From: Bradyrhizobium jicamae
GTDB lineage: Bacteria > Pseudomonadota > Alphaproteobacteria > Rhizobiales > Xanthobacteraceae
Assembly (NCBI RefSeq): GCF_018130215.1
Contig: NZ_JAFCKQ010000014.1
Location: 93,255 to 157,254 of the forward strand
Direction: 5' to 3'
Length of the DNA: 64,000 bases
Below, in pieces: positions 1 through 8,412 of the stretch (position 1 is the stretch's first letter; every line of letters starts with the position of its first letter). The notes under the pieces were generated by a model that saw only the letters and a list, made by a program, of their open reading frames with translations, ran no database searches and was not told the DNA's origin. The translations under genes and the position numbers were made by a program.

Positions 1-1879
1 GATGGCGCAGCAGAATCTCCCTGATCTCGGTCACGATCGGCATGCCCGCTTCGAGCGACATCGTCGGCGGCAACGCGGCGCGAATCCACAGATTGCCTTC
101 TTCGAGCGTCGGCAGGAATTCGCTGCCGAGGCGCGAGCCGAGCACGCCGCTGACGACGAGGAATACGAGCCCGATCGCGATCGTCACCGGCCTGTTCCGC
201 AGCGACCAGTGCAGCGCCGGCCGGTAGATCCGGCGCAGACTGCGTACCACCACCGTTTCCGCCTCGCTCACATGTTCCGGGAGCAGCAGCGAACAGAGAC
301 ACGGCGTCACGGTAAATGTCGCGATCAGCGCTCCCACCAGCGCGTAGGCGTAGGTCCGCGCCATCGGACCGAAGATCTGGCCCTCGACCCCTTGCATCGT
401 GAACAGCGGGATGAAGGCCGCGACGATGATCGCCGTGGAAAAGAATACCGCCCTGTCGATTTGCAGCGCGCTGATCAGGATGAGCCGCAGCCGGTCGGTC
501 CATACCTGGTCGGCCGATCGAAGTCCGGTTCCCGTGGGATCGTCGCCCCATCGCTTTTCGGCAAGGTGCTGGAATAGCTGCTGCTGTCCCGGGGCGCCCG
601 TCTGGAAGTTGCGATAGACATTCTCGACCAGGATGACGGCGGAATCGACGATGATACCGAAGTCGACGGCACCGACCGACAGCAGGTTGGCGTCTTCGCC
701 CCTCAAGACGAGGATGATGATGCTGAAGAACAGTGCGAAGGGGACATTGGCGCCCACGATGATGGCGCTGCGCAGGTCGCCGAGAAACAGCCATTGAATG
801 AAGAAAATCAGCAGACAGCCGAACAACAGATTGTGCAGGACCGTGCTGGTGGTGACGGCGACCAGCGTGCTGCGGTTATAGAACGGAACCAGTTTCACGC
901 CGGGAGGCAGGCTGCCGTCGGAGTTGATCTTCCGGATCTCCGCCCGGACGCGTTCGATGACGTCATTGGTGTGCAGCGTGCGATTCATGATGATGATCGC
1001 GGCGACCACGTCGTCGTCATGGTCGCGACCGGCCTTGCCGAGCCGCGGCACATAGCCCACCGAGACCTTTGCGACATCCTTCACGAATATCGGCAGTCCC
1101 TTGGTCGACGAGAGCATGACGTTCTCGATGTCCTGGACCTTGTAGCCCTGGGTCAAATCCGTTTCGCCGCCGCTGTCCATCAGTCCGACGCCGCGGACAT
1201 TCACGGACTGCTTCCCCACGTTGATGGTGCGACCGCCCACATTGATGTTGGCGTTGCCGAGTGCGGTAATCACCTGTGGCAGCGTCACGCCGTAGGTCTC
1301 AAGCTTCTCCAGGTCGACGTCGACGTCGTATTCCTTGGTCGTGCCGCCCCAGGTGTTGACCTGCACGACACCGGGAACCGAAAGGAGCCGCCGTTGCAAT
1401 ATCCAGTCCTGGACCGTGCGCAGATTGCTCAGCCCGAAATGCGGCGGTCCGACCACCTCATAGCGGTAGATTTCGCCGACGAGGCTGGTCGCCTGGATTT
1501 GCGCCGTCACCCCGCCGGGGAGACTGACGTTCTGCTGAAGGTTGATCGCAGTCTGCGTGAGGGCAAAGTAGTAGTCGACGCCGTACTGGAACACGACGCG
1601 AACGAAGGACAGGCCGTAGAATGAGGTCGAACGAATGACGTCGACGCCGGGCGTCGCTGCAAGGCCAACCTCGATCGGGATCGTGTAGTAGCGTTCCATC
1701 TCCTCGGCCGACAGGCCCGCAGATTGCGCAGTGATCTCCAGGATCACCGGTGCCGGATTGGGATAGGCCTCGATGTTGAGCCTGGAAAACGCGAACGCGC
1801 CGGCGCCAATAAAGGCGAGCAAGCCCAACAGCACCAGCGGGCGTCGGGTCAGGCTGAAAGTGAGAAGCCCCTTGAGCAG
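1..1879 (-). CDS. Heavy-metal efflux RND transporter, CusA/CzcA type (5' part; runs off window)
   Basis: This is the inner-membrane pump of a tripartite metal or cation efflux system. The reading frame is open from 1879 to the window edge, about 626 residues, so only the 3' part is missing. The N-terminal TM1 is followed by a periplasmic porter domain typical of CzcA/CusA, including a GNANINVGGRTI stretch. TM4 carries the proton-relay residues D406, D412 and E419 in DFGIIVDSAVILVEN, with the spacing of CzcA D402/D408/E415. No ATG, GTG or TTG lies between the upstream in-frame stop (1883-1885) and the family's usual start. A CTG at 1877-1879 sits 7 nt after a GGAG (1887-1890) and gives the expected N-terminus (LLKGLLTFSL), so I chose it. 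The start codon may be a decayed ATG. Membrane-fusion and outer-membrane partners are not in the window. The metal cannot be told from sequence. Confidence 0.9.
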   Translation of the reverse strand, partial: MLKGLLTFSLTRRPLVLLGLLAFIGAGAFAFSRLNIEAYPNPAPVILEITAQSAGLSAEEMERYYTIPIEVGLAATPGVDVIRSTSFYGLSFVRVVFQYGVDYYFALTQTAINLQQNVSLPGGVTAQIQATSLVGEIYRYEVVGPPHFGLSNLRTVQDWILQRRLLSVPGVVQVNTWGGTTKEYDVDVDLEKLETYGVTLPQVITALGNANINVGGRTINVGKQSVNVRGVGLMDSGGETDLTQGYKVQDIENVMLSSTKGLPIFVKDVAKVSVGYVPRLGKAGRDHDDDVVAAIIIMNRTLHTNDVIERVRAEIRKINSDGSLPPGVKLVPFYNRSTLVAVTTSTVLHNLLFGCLLIFFIQWLFLGDLRSAIIVGANVPFALFFSIIILVLRGEDANLLSVGAVDFGIIVDSAVILVENVYRNFQTGAPGQQQLFQHLAEKRWGDDPTGTGLRSADQVWTDRLRLILISALQIDRAVFFSTAIIVAAFIPLFTMQGVEGQIFGPMARTYAYALVGALIATFTVTPCLCSLLLPEHVSEAETVVVRSLRRIYRPALHWSLRNRPVTIAIGLVFLVVSGVLGSRLGSEFLPTLEEGNLWIRAALPPTMSLEAGMPIVTEIREILLRH

Positions 1880-2105
1880 AGATTATCTCCGGATCCAAGC
1901 ACCCTGCGAGGAGGGGGCGAGAATCGCATCCCCGAACGCATCCAATCGCTGAATGGTAGAGAAGTTTGGCTCTGTCTTGAAGTTCAAATTGGCCGGACGC
2001 TGGACGATCCTGCCGAGCGCGCCGCCAGTGGCGCTGCATTCGTTGAACTTTCGTCTATCAGGTCAGGGTTGTGCGCCAACGGCTCCACGCCCCGTGGATC
2101 GGGCT

Positions 2106-3797
2106 TCAGCTCGCAAGCGCCATCCCGGCTTCACCTGCGACCTTGACGGCGCCATGCTCGACCACCGCATTCCGGCCAATACGCTTGGCGGCATAGAGGG
2201 CGGCATCGGCCGCTTCGATCAGGTCGCCGGGGCGCTGGACGTCGTTCGGCTTCGTGGTCGCGACGCCGACGCTGACCGTGACGATGCCGTGGCTCGAGGT
2301 CGCATGCGGCAGGCCGAGGCCGAGGACCGCGGTGCGCACCGTCTCGCCGATCGCAAGCGCATGCGCGGCGTCGGTGTTGGGCAGCATCAGGCAGAATTCC
2401 TCGCCGCCATAGCGGCCGGCAAAGCCCATCGTGTCGGCGGCGATGGCGGACAGCGTTTCGCCGAGACGGGTCAGGCAGGCGTCGCCCTCGGGATGGCCGT
2501 AGGTGTCGTTGTAGAGCTTGAAGTGATCGACATCGATCATCAGCAGGGACAGCGCGCAGTCTAATTGCTGCGCCTTCATCCATTCGAAGTCGAGCCGGCT
2601 CTGGAAGCCGCGGCGGTTGGCGAGGCCGGACAGCACGTCGATCGAGGCCATCACGGTGAGGCGATCATTGGAAGCCAGCAGCTCGCGCTCGCGCTGGCTG
2701 AGCTGCGCGGCCATTGCGTTGAAGGCGCGCGCCAGCGGAACGAACTCGGACGGCAGCTTGCGCTTGGCGACGCGCGCCGACCAGTCACCCTCGCCGAAGC
2801 GTCGGGCCATTCCGGTCATCAGCTCGATCGGATTGATGATCAGCTTCTCCGCGCCGACGAGCGCACCCAGCAAAACGAAGAGGCAGACGAAGCCGAGCTG
2901 AAGATAGGCGGTGCGGATCTGCTGACGGATCGCCTCCGTCACCTTGGCTTCATCCATGCTGACGATCAGCCGCGACTCCGTTCCGGAGATCTTGGCGAAG
3001 CTCAGCGTGCGATCGGACCCATCGGATGCCGTGAACGAGACCGAGCCCGACGGCGCATCATAGCTCAGCGCCTTCTCCGCGATCGCCGACATCAGCGGGA
3101 TGGTGTCGAGCGAGCGGCCGATCAGGTTCGCATGATCCGCCGGCGCGGCGATCACGACGCCGGTCGAGTCGACCAGCACGGCCGTCATGCCCGGCTGGCC
3201 GCCGAGATTGGCCATGATCTGCGACAGCCAGTCGATGTTGATGCCGGCGACGACGACCGCGTCCTCTTCCGGGTTGATCGCGGCCACGGGATAGGCAGCC
3301 ATCATCATCGGCCGCCCGTTGGTCTTGCCGAACAGATAGTCGCTGAACACGAAGCTGCGGGTGTCCTGCGCCTTCTTGAAATAGTCGCGATCGCCGAGAT
3401 TGAGGCCGACCTGGACGTTGAGGGTCGAGCACTGCACGAGACCGTCCCTGGAGACGAACATGATGCTGAGGATCCACGGCAAATTGGTCGGCAGGCTGGC
3501 GCGCAGCACCTCGCAGCTCCGGGCGATGCCGCCGGAGGCGCGGATATAGGCGGCCGATTTCAGCATGGTCTCGACCGACGACACCACCTCGCGCTGGGTT
3601 TCGGCGGCGTGGCTGGTCAGATTGGCGTAACTCTCGGCGGCCTGTGCGATCTGCTTGGCCCTGAAATCCTCGAGCATGCGGACGCGGTCGAGCATCAGGG
3701 GGACGACCAGCAGCAATGCAAGCAGGGTCAGCCGGGCACGTATGCCCAGAACCGTCTTGAGTCTGACCCGGTTGCGGTTGAAAGTGACGCCAGACAT
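2106..3797 (-). CDS. Membrane diguanylate cyclase: periplasmic sensor, HAMP, GGDEF
   Basis: This protein (563 aa) makes cyclic di-GMP from GTP under control of an external sensor. It has a TM near residues 20-36, a periplasmic dCache-like region to about residue 285 (with a YF..A motif around DRDYFKKAQ), a second TM around 300-320, a HAMP segment, and a C-terminal GGDEF domain. The signature is GGEEF at about 464-468, an active variant. The start at 3797 is preceded by AAGGG; the open frame extends another 89 codons, but that part is Arg-rich and overlaps yggS on the other strand, so I left it out. The c-di-GMP inhibitory RxxD site is not obvious. It is divergent from yggS with about 107 bp between starts. 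Confidence 0.9.
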   Translation of the reverse strand: MSGVTFNRNRVRLKTVLGIRARLTLLALLLVVPLMLDRVRMLEDFRAKQIAQAAESYANLTSHAAETQREVVSSVETMLKSAAYIRASGGIARSCEVLRASLPTNLPWILSIMFVSRDGLVQCSTLNVQVGLNLGDRDYFKKAQDTRSFVFSDYLFGKTNGRPMMMAAYPVAAINPEEDAVVVAGINIDWLSQIMANLGGQPGMTAVLVDSTGVVIAAPADHANLIGRSLDTIPLMSAIAEKALSYDAPSGSVSFTASDGSDRTLSFAKISGTESRLIVSMDEAKVTEAIRQQIRTAYLQLGFVCLFVLLGALVGAEKLIINPIELMTGMARRFGEGDWSARVAKRKLPSEFVPLARAFNAMAAQLSQRERELLASNDRLTVMASIDVLSGLANRRGFQSRLDFEWMKAQQLDCALSLLMIDVDHFKLYNDTYGHPEGDACLTRLGETLSAIAADTMGFAGRYGGEEFCLMLPNTDAAHALAIGETVRTAVLGLGLPHATSSHGIVTVSVGVATTKPNDVQRPGDLIEAADAALYAAKRIGRNAVVEHGAVKVAGEAGMALAS

Positions 3798-3904
3798 TTT
3801 TTCCCTTGCCCGTGCGCCAAGGTAGAATGCAGGCTTCAAGAAGCCTTTCCCGAATTTGGTAAAATTCGACCCAACATCACTATCTGTCAGAAATCGGCAC
3901 AAGC

Positions 3905-4609
3905 ATGATGCAAAGCTCGACCACGCCATTATCAGCCCATTCACCAAGCGGGCTCGCCGCCGTCCAGGAGGAGGTCGCGCGCGCCTGCAAGGAAGCGCGG
4001 CGCGATCGCGCCTCGGTGACGCTGATCGCCGTCTCGAAGACCTTCGACGCCGGCGCCATTTCACCCATCATCGACGCCGGACAGCTTGTGTTCGGCGAAA
4101 ATCGCGTGCAGGAGGCCAAGGGCAAGTGGCCGGCGCTGCTGCAATCCCGTCCCGGCATCGCGCTGCACCTGATCGGGCCGTTGCAGTCGAACAAGGCCAA
4201 GGAAGCGGTCGCGCTGTTCGATGCGATCCATTCGGTCGATCGGCCCAGCATTTGCGAAGCATTGGCCAGGGAAATCAAATCCCGCGGCAAGCAGCCGGAA
4301 CTGTTCGTCCAGATCAACACCGGCGAGGAGCCACAGAAAGCCGGCGTCGCGCCGCAGGACGCCGATGAATTCATCGCCGCGTGCCGCGAGAAGTACGGCC
4401 TGCAGATTTCCGGGCTGATGTGCATCCCGCCGGTCGAGCAGGCGCCGGCGCCGCACTTCGCGCTCTGCGCCAAGATCGCCGCGCGCAACGGATTGAAGAA
4501 TCTGTCGATGGGGATGAGCGCGGATTTTGCGACCGCGATCCAGATGGGCGCTACGCATGTGCGCGTGGGCTCGGCGATCTTCGGGACAAGGACGGTACCG
4601 CACGCTTAG
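3905..4609 (+). CDS. yggS: YggS family pyridoxal-phosphate homeostasis protein
   Basis: PLP-binding protein of the YggS/PROSC (COG0325) family, 234 aa, the usual length. It folds as a single alanine-racemase-like TIM barrel and buffers free pyridoxal phosphate rather than catalysing racemisation. Visible family motifs are LIAVSKTF (the Lys that binds PLP), FGENRVQEA, HLIGPLQSNKAKEA, VQINTGEEPQKAG, GLMCIPP and LSMGMSADFATAIQMGATHVRVGSAIFG. The ATG at 3905 is followed by a second ATG at 3908, so the first codon is uncertain by one. It is convergent with the hydratase-like gene downstream (9 bp gap). Confidence 0.95.
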   Translation: MMQSSTTPLSAHSPSGLAAVQEEVARACKEARRDRASVTLIAVSKTFDAGAISPIIDAGQLVFGENRVQEAKGKWPALLQSRPGIALHLIGPLQSNKAKEAVALFDAIHSVDRPSICEALAREIKSRGKQPELFVQINTGEEPQKAGVAPQDADEFIAACREKYGLQISGLMCIPPVEQAPAPHFALCAKIAARNGLKNLSMGMSADFATAIQMGATHVRVGSAIFGTRTVPHA

Positions 4610-4618
4610 TCATCGGCT

Positions 4619-5404
4619 TTACGCGAACCGCACCGACACCTTTCCGAGCACGCCGAAATCCGCGGCGAAGTCATCACCCGCCGCGATCGGCAGCGGTGGG
4701 TGGCAGGTGCCCGTTGTGATCACCTCTCCGGCCCGCAACATCAGTCCAAGCCCGCGCAGCTCGTTGACGCACCAGGCGAGCGCGACCCGGGGATCGCCCA
4801 GCACGTTCCTGCCGTGGCCCGTGTATCGCTCGCCGCGCAGCGTGATCGTCGGCCGCTCCTCGACGAGATCCATCGTTCGCCAGTCGGCCGAGGTCGCAGG
4901 TCCCAGCACGAACAGATGCGCGCAGGCATTGTCGGCGATCAGTTGCGCCTCACCGGCGGCGGTGAAGTCGGCGAAGCGCGAGTCCGGGATCTCGATGGCC
5001 GGATGCAGCGTGCCGACGGCGTCGAGCGCCTCCTGCACCGAATAGGCCGATGATCGCGGCGGCAGGTCGTGCGCCATGCGGAAGGCGAATTCCGGCTCGC
5101 CGACGCGCATTTCGTTGCCGGTCATCGACGCGATGCCACCGTCGGCGATCACGGTCTCGGCGAGGATGCGCCCGGCCAGCGGCCCCGCGACGTTGATGTG
5201 CTTCTGGCCGGCTTCGCTGGTCGCCGCGATCTTCCAGCCGAACAATTTTTCGCGCGAGGTTTTCTCCAGTGCGGCCTGCACGGCGTAGCCGTCGGCGCGA
5301 TCGCGCGGCCGGATCGCATCAACGAGCGCACGGAGCTTGGTGCCGGCTCGCCAGTGGTCGTGGAGGATTTTTGACGCTGCGGCGATCTGGCTGGTGTCAA
5401 GCAT
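4619..5404 (-). CDS. 2-keto-4-pentenoate hydratase-like protein
   Basis: Member of the 2-keto-4-pentenoate hydratase / 4-oxalocrotonate decarboxylase (MhpD, COG3971) family, 261 aa, full length. Recognisable parts are GWKIAATSEAGQKHINVAGPLAGRI, the metal-binding region VGEPEFAFRMAHDL with HPAIEIPDSRF, and the C-terminal GEVITTGTCHPPLPIAAGD. Family enzymes hydrate 2-hydroxypentadienoate-type products of aromatic meta-cleavage. No meta-cleavage partner genes are nearby, so the substrate is open. I start at ATG 5404 (MLDTSQIAAAS). The frame stays open for about 200 more codons upstream, but that part is the antisense of the next L,D-transpeptidase gene and is not coding. Confidence 0.88.
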   Translation of the reverse strand: MLDTSQIAAASKILHDHWRAGTKLRALVDAIRPRDRADGYAVQAALEKTSREKLFGWKIAATSEAGQKHINVAGPLAGRILAETVIADGGIASMTGNEMRVGEPEFAFRMAHDLPPRSSAYSVQEALDAVGTLHPAIEIPDSRFADFTAAGEAQLIADNACAHLFVLGPATSADWRTMDLVEERPTITLRGERYTGHGRNVLGDPRVALAWCVNELRGLGLMLRAGEVITTGTCHPPLPIAAGDDFAADFGVLGKVSVRFA

Positions 5405-5443
5405 GGGCGAATTCCGGGCTGTGTCGTTTGTTGCGTCCTGGAC

Positions 5444-5481
5444 CTGCATCACCGTCATTGCTCGCAATGACGGTGATGCAG
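5444..5481. repeat. Perfect 17-bp inverted repeat with 4-nt loop
   Basis: The left arm CTGCATCACCGTCATTG (5444-5460) and its exact complement (5465-5481) flank the loop CTCG. It lies between the L,D-transpeptidase stop (5494) and the hydratase start (5404), both on the minus strand. It could end transcription of the former or be a member of an intergenic palindrome family; the core CGTCATTGCGAGCAATGACG resembles a common alphaproteobacterial repeat. No T-run follows on either strand, so it is not a classical terminator. Confidence 0.8.
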
Positions 5482-5493
5482 CCGTACGTAAAC

Positions 5494-6033
5494 CTATCCG
5501 ATGATGATCCTGGTCCGCGGGCTCATCCGTCGCAACAGGCGCAGCATCGATGCCTTGGTCATGGAGACGCAACCTGCCGTCGGCGAAAAGTTCGTACGCG
5601 CCAGATGCAGGAACACCGCGCTGCCGCGGCCGGCGATCCGGGGCGCGGCGTTGTGGTCGATCTCGACAATGAAGTCGTAGAGATGATCTTCGCGGGCCAG
5701 GCGGTCGCCGCCCTGGCCCGGACCGAGCCTGATCGGCTGGTTGTAGTGGCGGTCGGCCGGATCCTCGCACCAGGCGTCCTCGGGCCGGATCGGCCGGCTC
5801 GGCAGCAGGGATTTTGGCCGCCGGTGGCGGTCGGCGCGCCACCACAGCTGCAGGGGATGGAACGTGCCGCGCGGTGTGCCGCCGTCGCCCTCGCGCTTGT
5901 TGGCGAGGATGCCGCCTCGGCCAAGCGCCACCGGCACGGTCCAGCCGTCGGCCGTCAGCCAACCCCGGCGCGGGTTGCCGGCGGCGGGGCGGACGCAAAT
6001 GGCGGAGAGCGGGCGATCACGGGCTTCTATCAT
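5494..6033 (-). CDS. L,D-transpeptidase catalytic domain protein (YkuD type, no signal peptide)
   Basis: Short L,D-transpeptidase-family protein, 179 aa. The catalytic motif is present near the C-terminus: His in VFLHLARTNFSPTAGCVSM and Cys at about residue 155, the nucleophile that attacks the tetrapeptide donor when making 3-3 peptidoglycan crosslinks or attaching proteins. The N-terminal half has VRPAAGNPRRGWL, GRGGILANKREGDGGTPRGTF and ADRHYNQPIRL, a pattern shared by a conserved rhizobial subfamily. No signal peptide or TM is visible, so export is unexplained. A second, signal-bearing L,D-transpeptidase is at 50726-51235. The ATG at 6033 is the only good start before the intergenic region. 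Confidence 0.85.
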   Translation of the reverse strand: MIEARDRPLSAICVRPAAGNPRRGWLTADGWTVPVALGRGGILANKREGDGGTPRGTFHPLQLWWRADRHRRPKSLLPSRPIRPEDAWCEDPADRHYNQPIRLGPGQGGDRLAREDHLYDFIVEIDHNAAPRIAGRGSAVFLHLARTNFSPTAGCVSMTKASMLRLLRRMSPRTRIIIG

Positions 6034-6277
6034 ATAAGTGATTGAAATAGCTTGCCTTCCTTTCAGAATCGCTCCAATCCTGACTTGCCTTAAGCGGCCG
6101 ACCCGTTCTATCCCCCGGCATTACAGGACATTCACCTCGCCCCTGCCGATTTTGGGATAGACTGCAGTGCCTTGTGAATCGGTAACAATCGCCTACCTGA
6201 AGCCCTATCTAGCCCAACTGCGGCCATAGGCGCTGTCTGCTTCTGTCCGCCCCTGCTGCCCCCGAAGGATCGTACCT

Positions 6278-6964
6278 ATGGCCAATGCCCGCAAGATCTT
6301 GATCGTGGATGACGATACCGATCTGCGCGATACGCTGGTCGAGCAGTTGTCGCTGCACGAGGAATTCGAAGCCTCCGCAGTCGACACCGGCGCCAAGGGC
6401 GCCAGCGCCGCCAAAGCCAATTCCCCCGATCTGGTGTTGATGGATGTCGGCCTGCCCGATACCGACGGCCGCGAGGTGGTCCGCTCCCTGCGCAAGGGCG
6501 GTTTCAAGGCGCCGATCATCATGCTGACCGGCCATGACACCGATTCGGACACCATTCTCGGACTCGAATCCGGCGCCAACGACTATGTGGCCAAGCCTTT
6601 CCGCTTCGCGGTGCTGCTGGCCCGCATCCGGGCCCAGCTCCGCCAGCACGAGGCCAGCGAGGACGCCGTGTTCTCGGTCGGCCCCTATTCCTTCCGGCCC
6701 GGCTCCAAGATGCTTACCGGGGCCAACGCCCGGAAGGTGCGGCTGACCGAGAAGGAGACCGCGATCCTCCGCTTCCTCTACCGCGCGGGCCAGATGCCGG
6801 TATCGCGGGAGACCCTGCTGCAGGAGGTCTGGGGTTACAATTCCGGCGTGACCACCCACACGCTGGAGACCCACATTTACCGTCTGCGGCAGAAAATCGA
6901 GAAGGATGCCGCCAATCCGGAAATCCTGGTCACGGAAGCCGGTGGCTACAAGCTGGTGCCGTGA
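6278..6964 (+). CDS. OmpR/PhoB-family response regulator
   Basis: Two-component DNA-binding response regulator, 228 aa. The receiver domain (1-120) has the acidic pocket DDD at 11-13, phospho-acceptor D56 in LVLMDVGLPDTDG, the switch Thr in MLTGHD and K106 in NDYVAKPF. The winged-helix DNA-binding domain occupies about 130-228, with LTEKETAILRFLYRAG, a recognition-helix region THTLETHIYRLRQKIE and the wing EAGGYKLVP. SD AAGGA lies 9 nt before ATG 6278. No histidine kinase is adjacent, so it is an orphan. It is followed after 55 bp by a cyclic-nucleotide-binding protein on the same strand. The target is unknown. Confidence 0.92.
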   Translation: MANARKILIVDDDTDLRDTLVEQLSLHEEFEASAVDTGAKGASAAKANSPDLVLMDVGLPDTDGREVVRSLRKGGFKAPIIMLTGHDTDSDTILGLESGANDYVAKPFRFAVLLARIRAQLRQHEASEDAVFSVGPYSFRPGSKMLTGANARKVRLTEKETAILRFLYRAGQMPVSRETLLQEVWGYNSGVTTHTLETHIYRLRQKIEKDAANPEILVTEAGGYKLVP

Positions 6965-7019
6965 TACGTTCGCGCTCAACGATTCGTGAAATCGAGGCGC
7001 ACCCCGGTTCCCGGCCTGA

Positions 7020-7460
7020 ATGTCGATCGACGATGATGTAGCCCTGCTCGAGCGGGTCCCGACGATGCGTCTGTTGGGAGATACCTCGTTGCGCATGTTG
7101 GCGATCGGCTCCGAGCAACGCGATTTCAACCAGGGCGACCTGCTGTTCAAGGCCGGCGACGACGCCGATGCCGGCTATGTCGTGCAGCGCGGTGCATTCC
7201 GGGTCGAGGAAGGTGGCGCCGAGATCGTCGCCGGTCCCGGCGCGCTGATCGGCGAGCTGGCGCTGATCGTGGCGATGAAGCGGCCGTCGACCGCAACCGC
7301 GATGGAGCGCACCTCCGTCATCCGCATTGCGCGCAGCCTGTTCCAACGCGTGCTGGAAAGCGACCCCGCCGCCGCCCGCCGCCTGCGCGACGAACTCGCG
7401 ATGCGCACCAGCCAGCTCGCCAGCGATATTCTGATGGCCGGCGCGAAGCTGAGCACGTAG
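7020..7460 (+). CDS. Cyclic nucleotide-binding domain protein
   Basis: Small 146-aa protein consisting essentially of one cNMP-binding (CRP-like) beta-barrel domain. Visible pieces are LFKAGDDADAGYVVQRGAFRV, GPGALIGELALIVAMKRPSTATAMERT (the phosphate-binding-cassette position, GELAL...RPSTATA) and the following helix LFQRVLESD. It has no DNA-binding helix-turn-helix, so it is probably a cAMP/cGMP-responsive or structural partner rather than a transcription factor. It lies 55 bp after the response regulator and may be cotranscribed. It is convergent with xthA, stop to stop 6 bp. Confidence 0.85.
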   Translation: MSIDDDVALLERVPTMRLLGDTSLRMLAIGSEQRDFNQGDLLFKAGDDADAGYVVQRGAFRVEEGGAEIVAGPGALIGELALIVAMKRPSTATAMERTSVIRIARSLFQRVLESDPAAARRLRDELAMRTSQLASDILMAGAKLST

Positions 7461-7466
7461 TTCGCC

Positions 7467-8282
7467 TCACACCTCCAGCACCGCCGTCACCGGCACATGG
7501 TCCGACGGGCGCTCCCAGCCGCGGGCGTCGCGGGTGATCCTGAAATCGCTGACCTGGTCCTTCAGCGCGCGCGAGACCCAGATGTGGTCGAGCCTGCGGC
7601 CGCGGTCGCCGACGGTCCAGTCGGCGGCACGATAGCTCCACCAGGTGTAGACCTTCTCCGACATCGCAATCCGCTCGCGCGCGATGTCGAACCATTCGCC
7701 GTGCGTTTGCGCGGCGAGCAGCTTCTCGGTTTCGACCGGCGTGTGCGAGACCACCTTCAGGAGCTGCTTGTGCGACCATACGTCGTTCTCGTGCGGCGCG
7801 ACGTTGAGGTCGCCGACCAGGATGTGGCGATCATCGCCGCGCGGATGCAGCGGTTCGCAGGCCTTCATCTCGTCGAGGAATTGCAGCTTGTGCTCGAACT
7901 TCGGATTAAGCGCGGGATCGGGAATGTCGCCGCCGGCCGGCACGTAGAAATTATGCAGCACCAGCGGCTTTGCCAGCTGCGCCTTCTCGCCGAACGAAAC
8001 GGATATGTGCCGCGAATCGATCTTGTCGCAGAACGTCCTGATGTCGGTGCTCTCGAACGGCAATCGCGAGACGATGGCGACGCCGTGATAGCCCTTCTGC
8101 CCGTTCAGGGCGACATGCTCGTAGCCGAGCCGCTTGAAGCGCTTCAGCGGAAACGCATCGTCGATGCATTTGGTCTCCTGCAGGCACAGCACATCCGGCC
8201 GCGCGCTCTTCAGGAATTTGGCGACGATGTCGATGCGCAGGCGCACCGAGTTGATGTTCCAGGTGGTGACGGAGAAACGCAT
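7467..8282 (-). CDS. xthA: Exodeoxyribonuclease III
   Basis: Apurinic/apyrimidinic endonuclease and 3'-5' exonuclease of the ExoIII family, 271 aa, acting in base excision repair. Key residues of the family are visible: the N-terminal TWNINSVR, metal-ligand Glu in CLQETKCIDD, Asp/Asn in HILVGDLNVAPHENDVW, RRLDHIWVS, and the C-terminal catalytic pair in ERPSDHVPV. The ATG at 8282 gives the standard MRFSVTTWNINS start. The gene probably forms its own unit; the region upstream holds a palindromic repeat and then lolA. Confidence 0.95.
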   Translation of the reverse strand: MRFSVTTWNINSVRLRIDIVAKFLKSARPDVLCLQETKCIDDAFPLKRFKRLGYEHVALNGQKGYHGVAIVSRLPFESTDIRTFCDKIDSRHISVSFGEKAQLAKPLVLHNFYVPAGGDIPDPALNPKFEHKLQFLDEMKACEPLHPRGDDRHILVGDLNVAPHENDVWSHKQLLKVVSHTPVETEKLLAAQTHGEWFDIARERIAMSEKVYTWWSYRAADWTVGDRGRRLDHIWVSRALKDQVSDFRITRDARGWERPSDHVPVTAVLEV

Positions 8283-8364
8283 GAGGATCGCGTCTTAGCA
8301 CGGTTCGCGACCGGCGAATTCCGATTGTCCACAGCGCCGTTGGATGGGGAGAGCGGAGTGCGCA

Positions 8365-8412
8365 GAGAGATCCGGAAAAGCGTGTAGCGGTTTCTCCGAA
8401 AAGATCATGCTC
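8365..8412. repeat. Intergenic palindromic repeat, GATCCGGAAAAG...GATCATGCTC family
   Basis: The core GATCCGGAAAAGCGTGTAG, then CGGTTTCTCCGAAAAGATC and ATGCTC, is a close variant of the repeat at 22697-22745. The last base overlaps the lolA stop codon (8412-8414, TAG on the minus strand). The left arm is degenerate here. The sequence matches a high-copy Bradyrhizobium intergenic repeat that I recognise; copy number cannot be measured from this window. Confidence 0.75.

Noticed and set aside
2565..3908. 447-codon open frame on the plus strand opposite the diguanylate cyclase gene
   Set aside because: Low-complexity antisense translation with no recognisable motif; the opposite strand has a full GGDEF protein.
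5405..5998. N-terminal extension of about 200 codons to the hydratase-like gene
   Set aside because: It reads through the antisense of the L,D-transpeptidase gene and shows no hydratase homology; ATG 5404 gives the family start.
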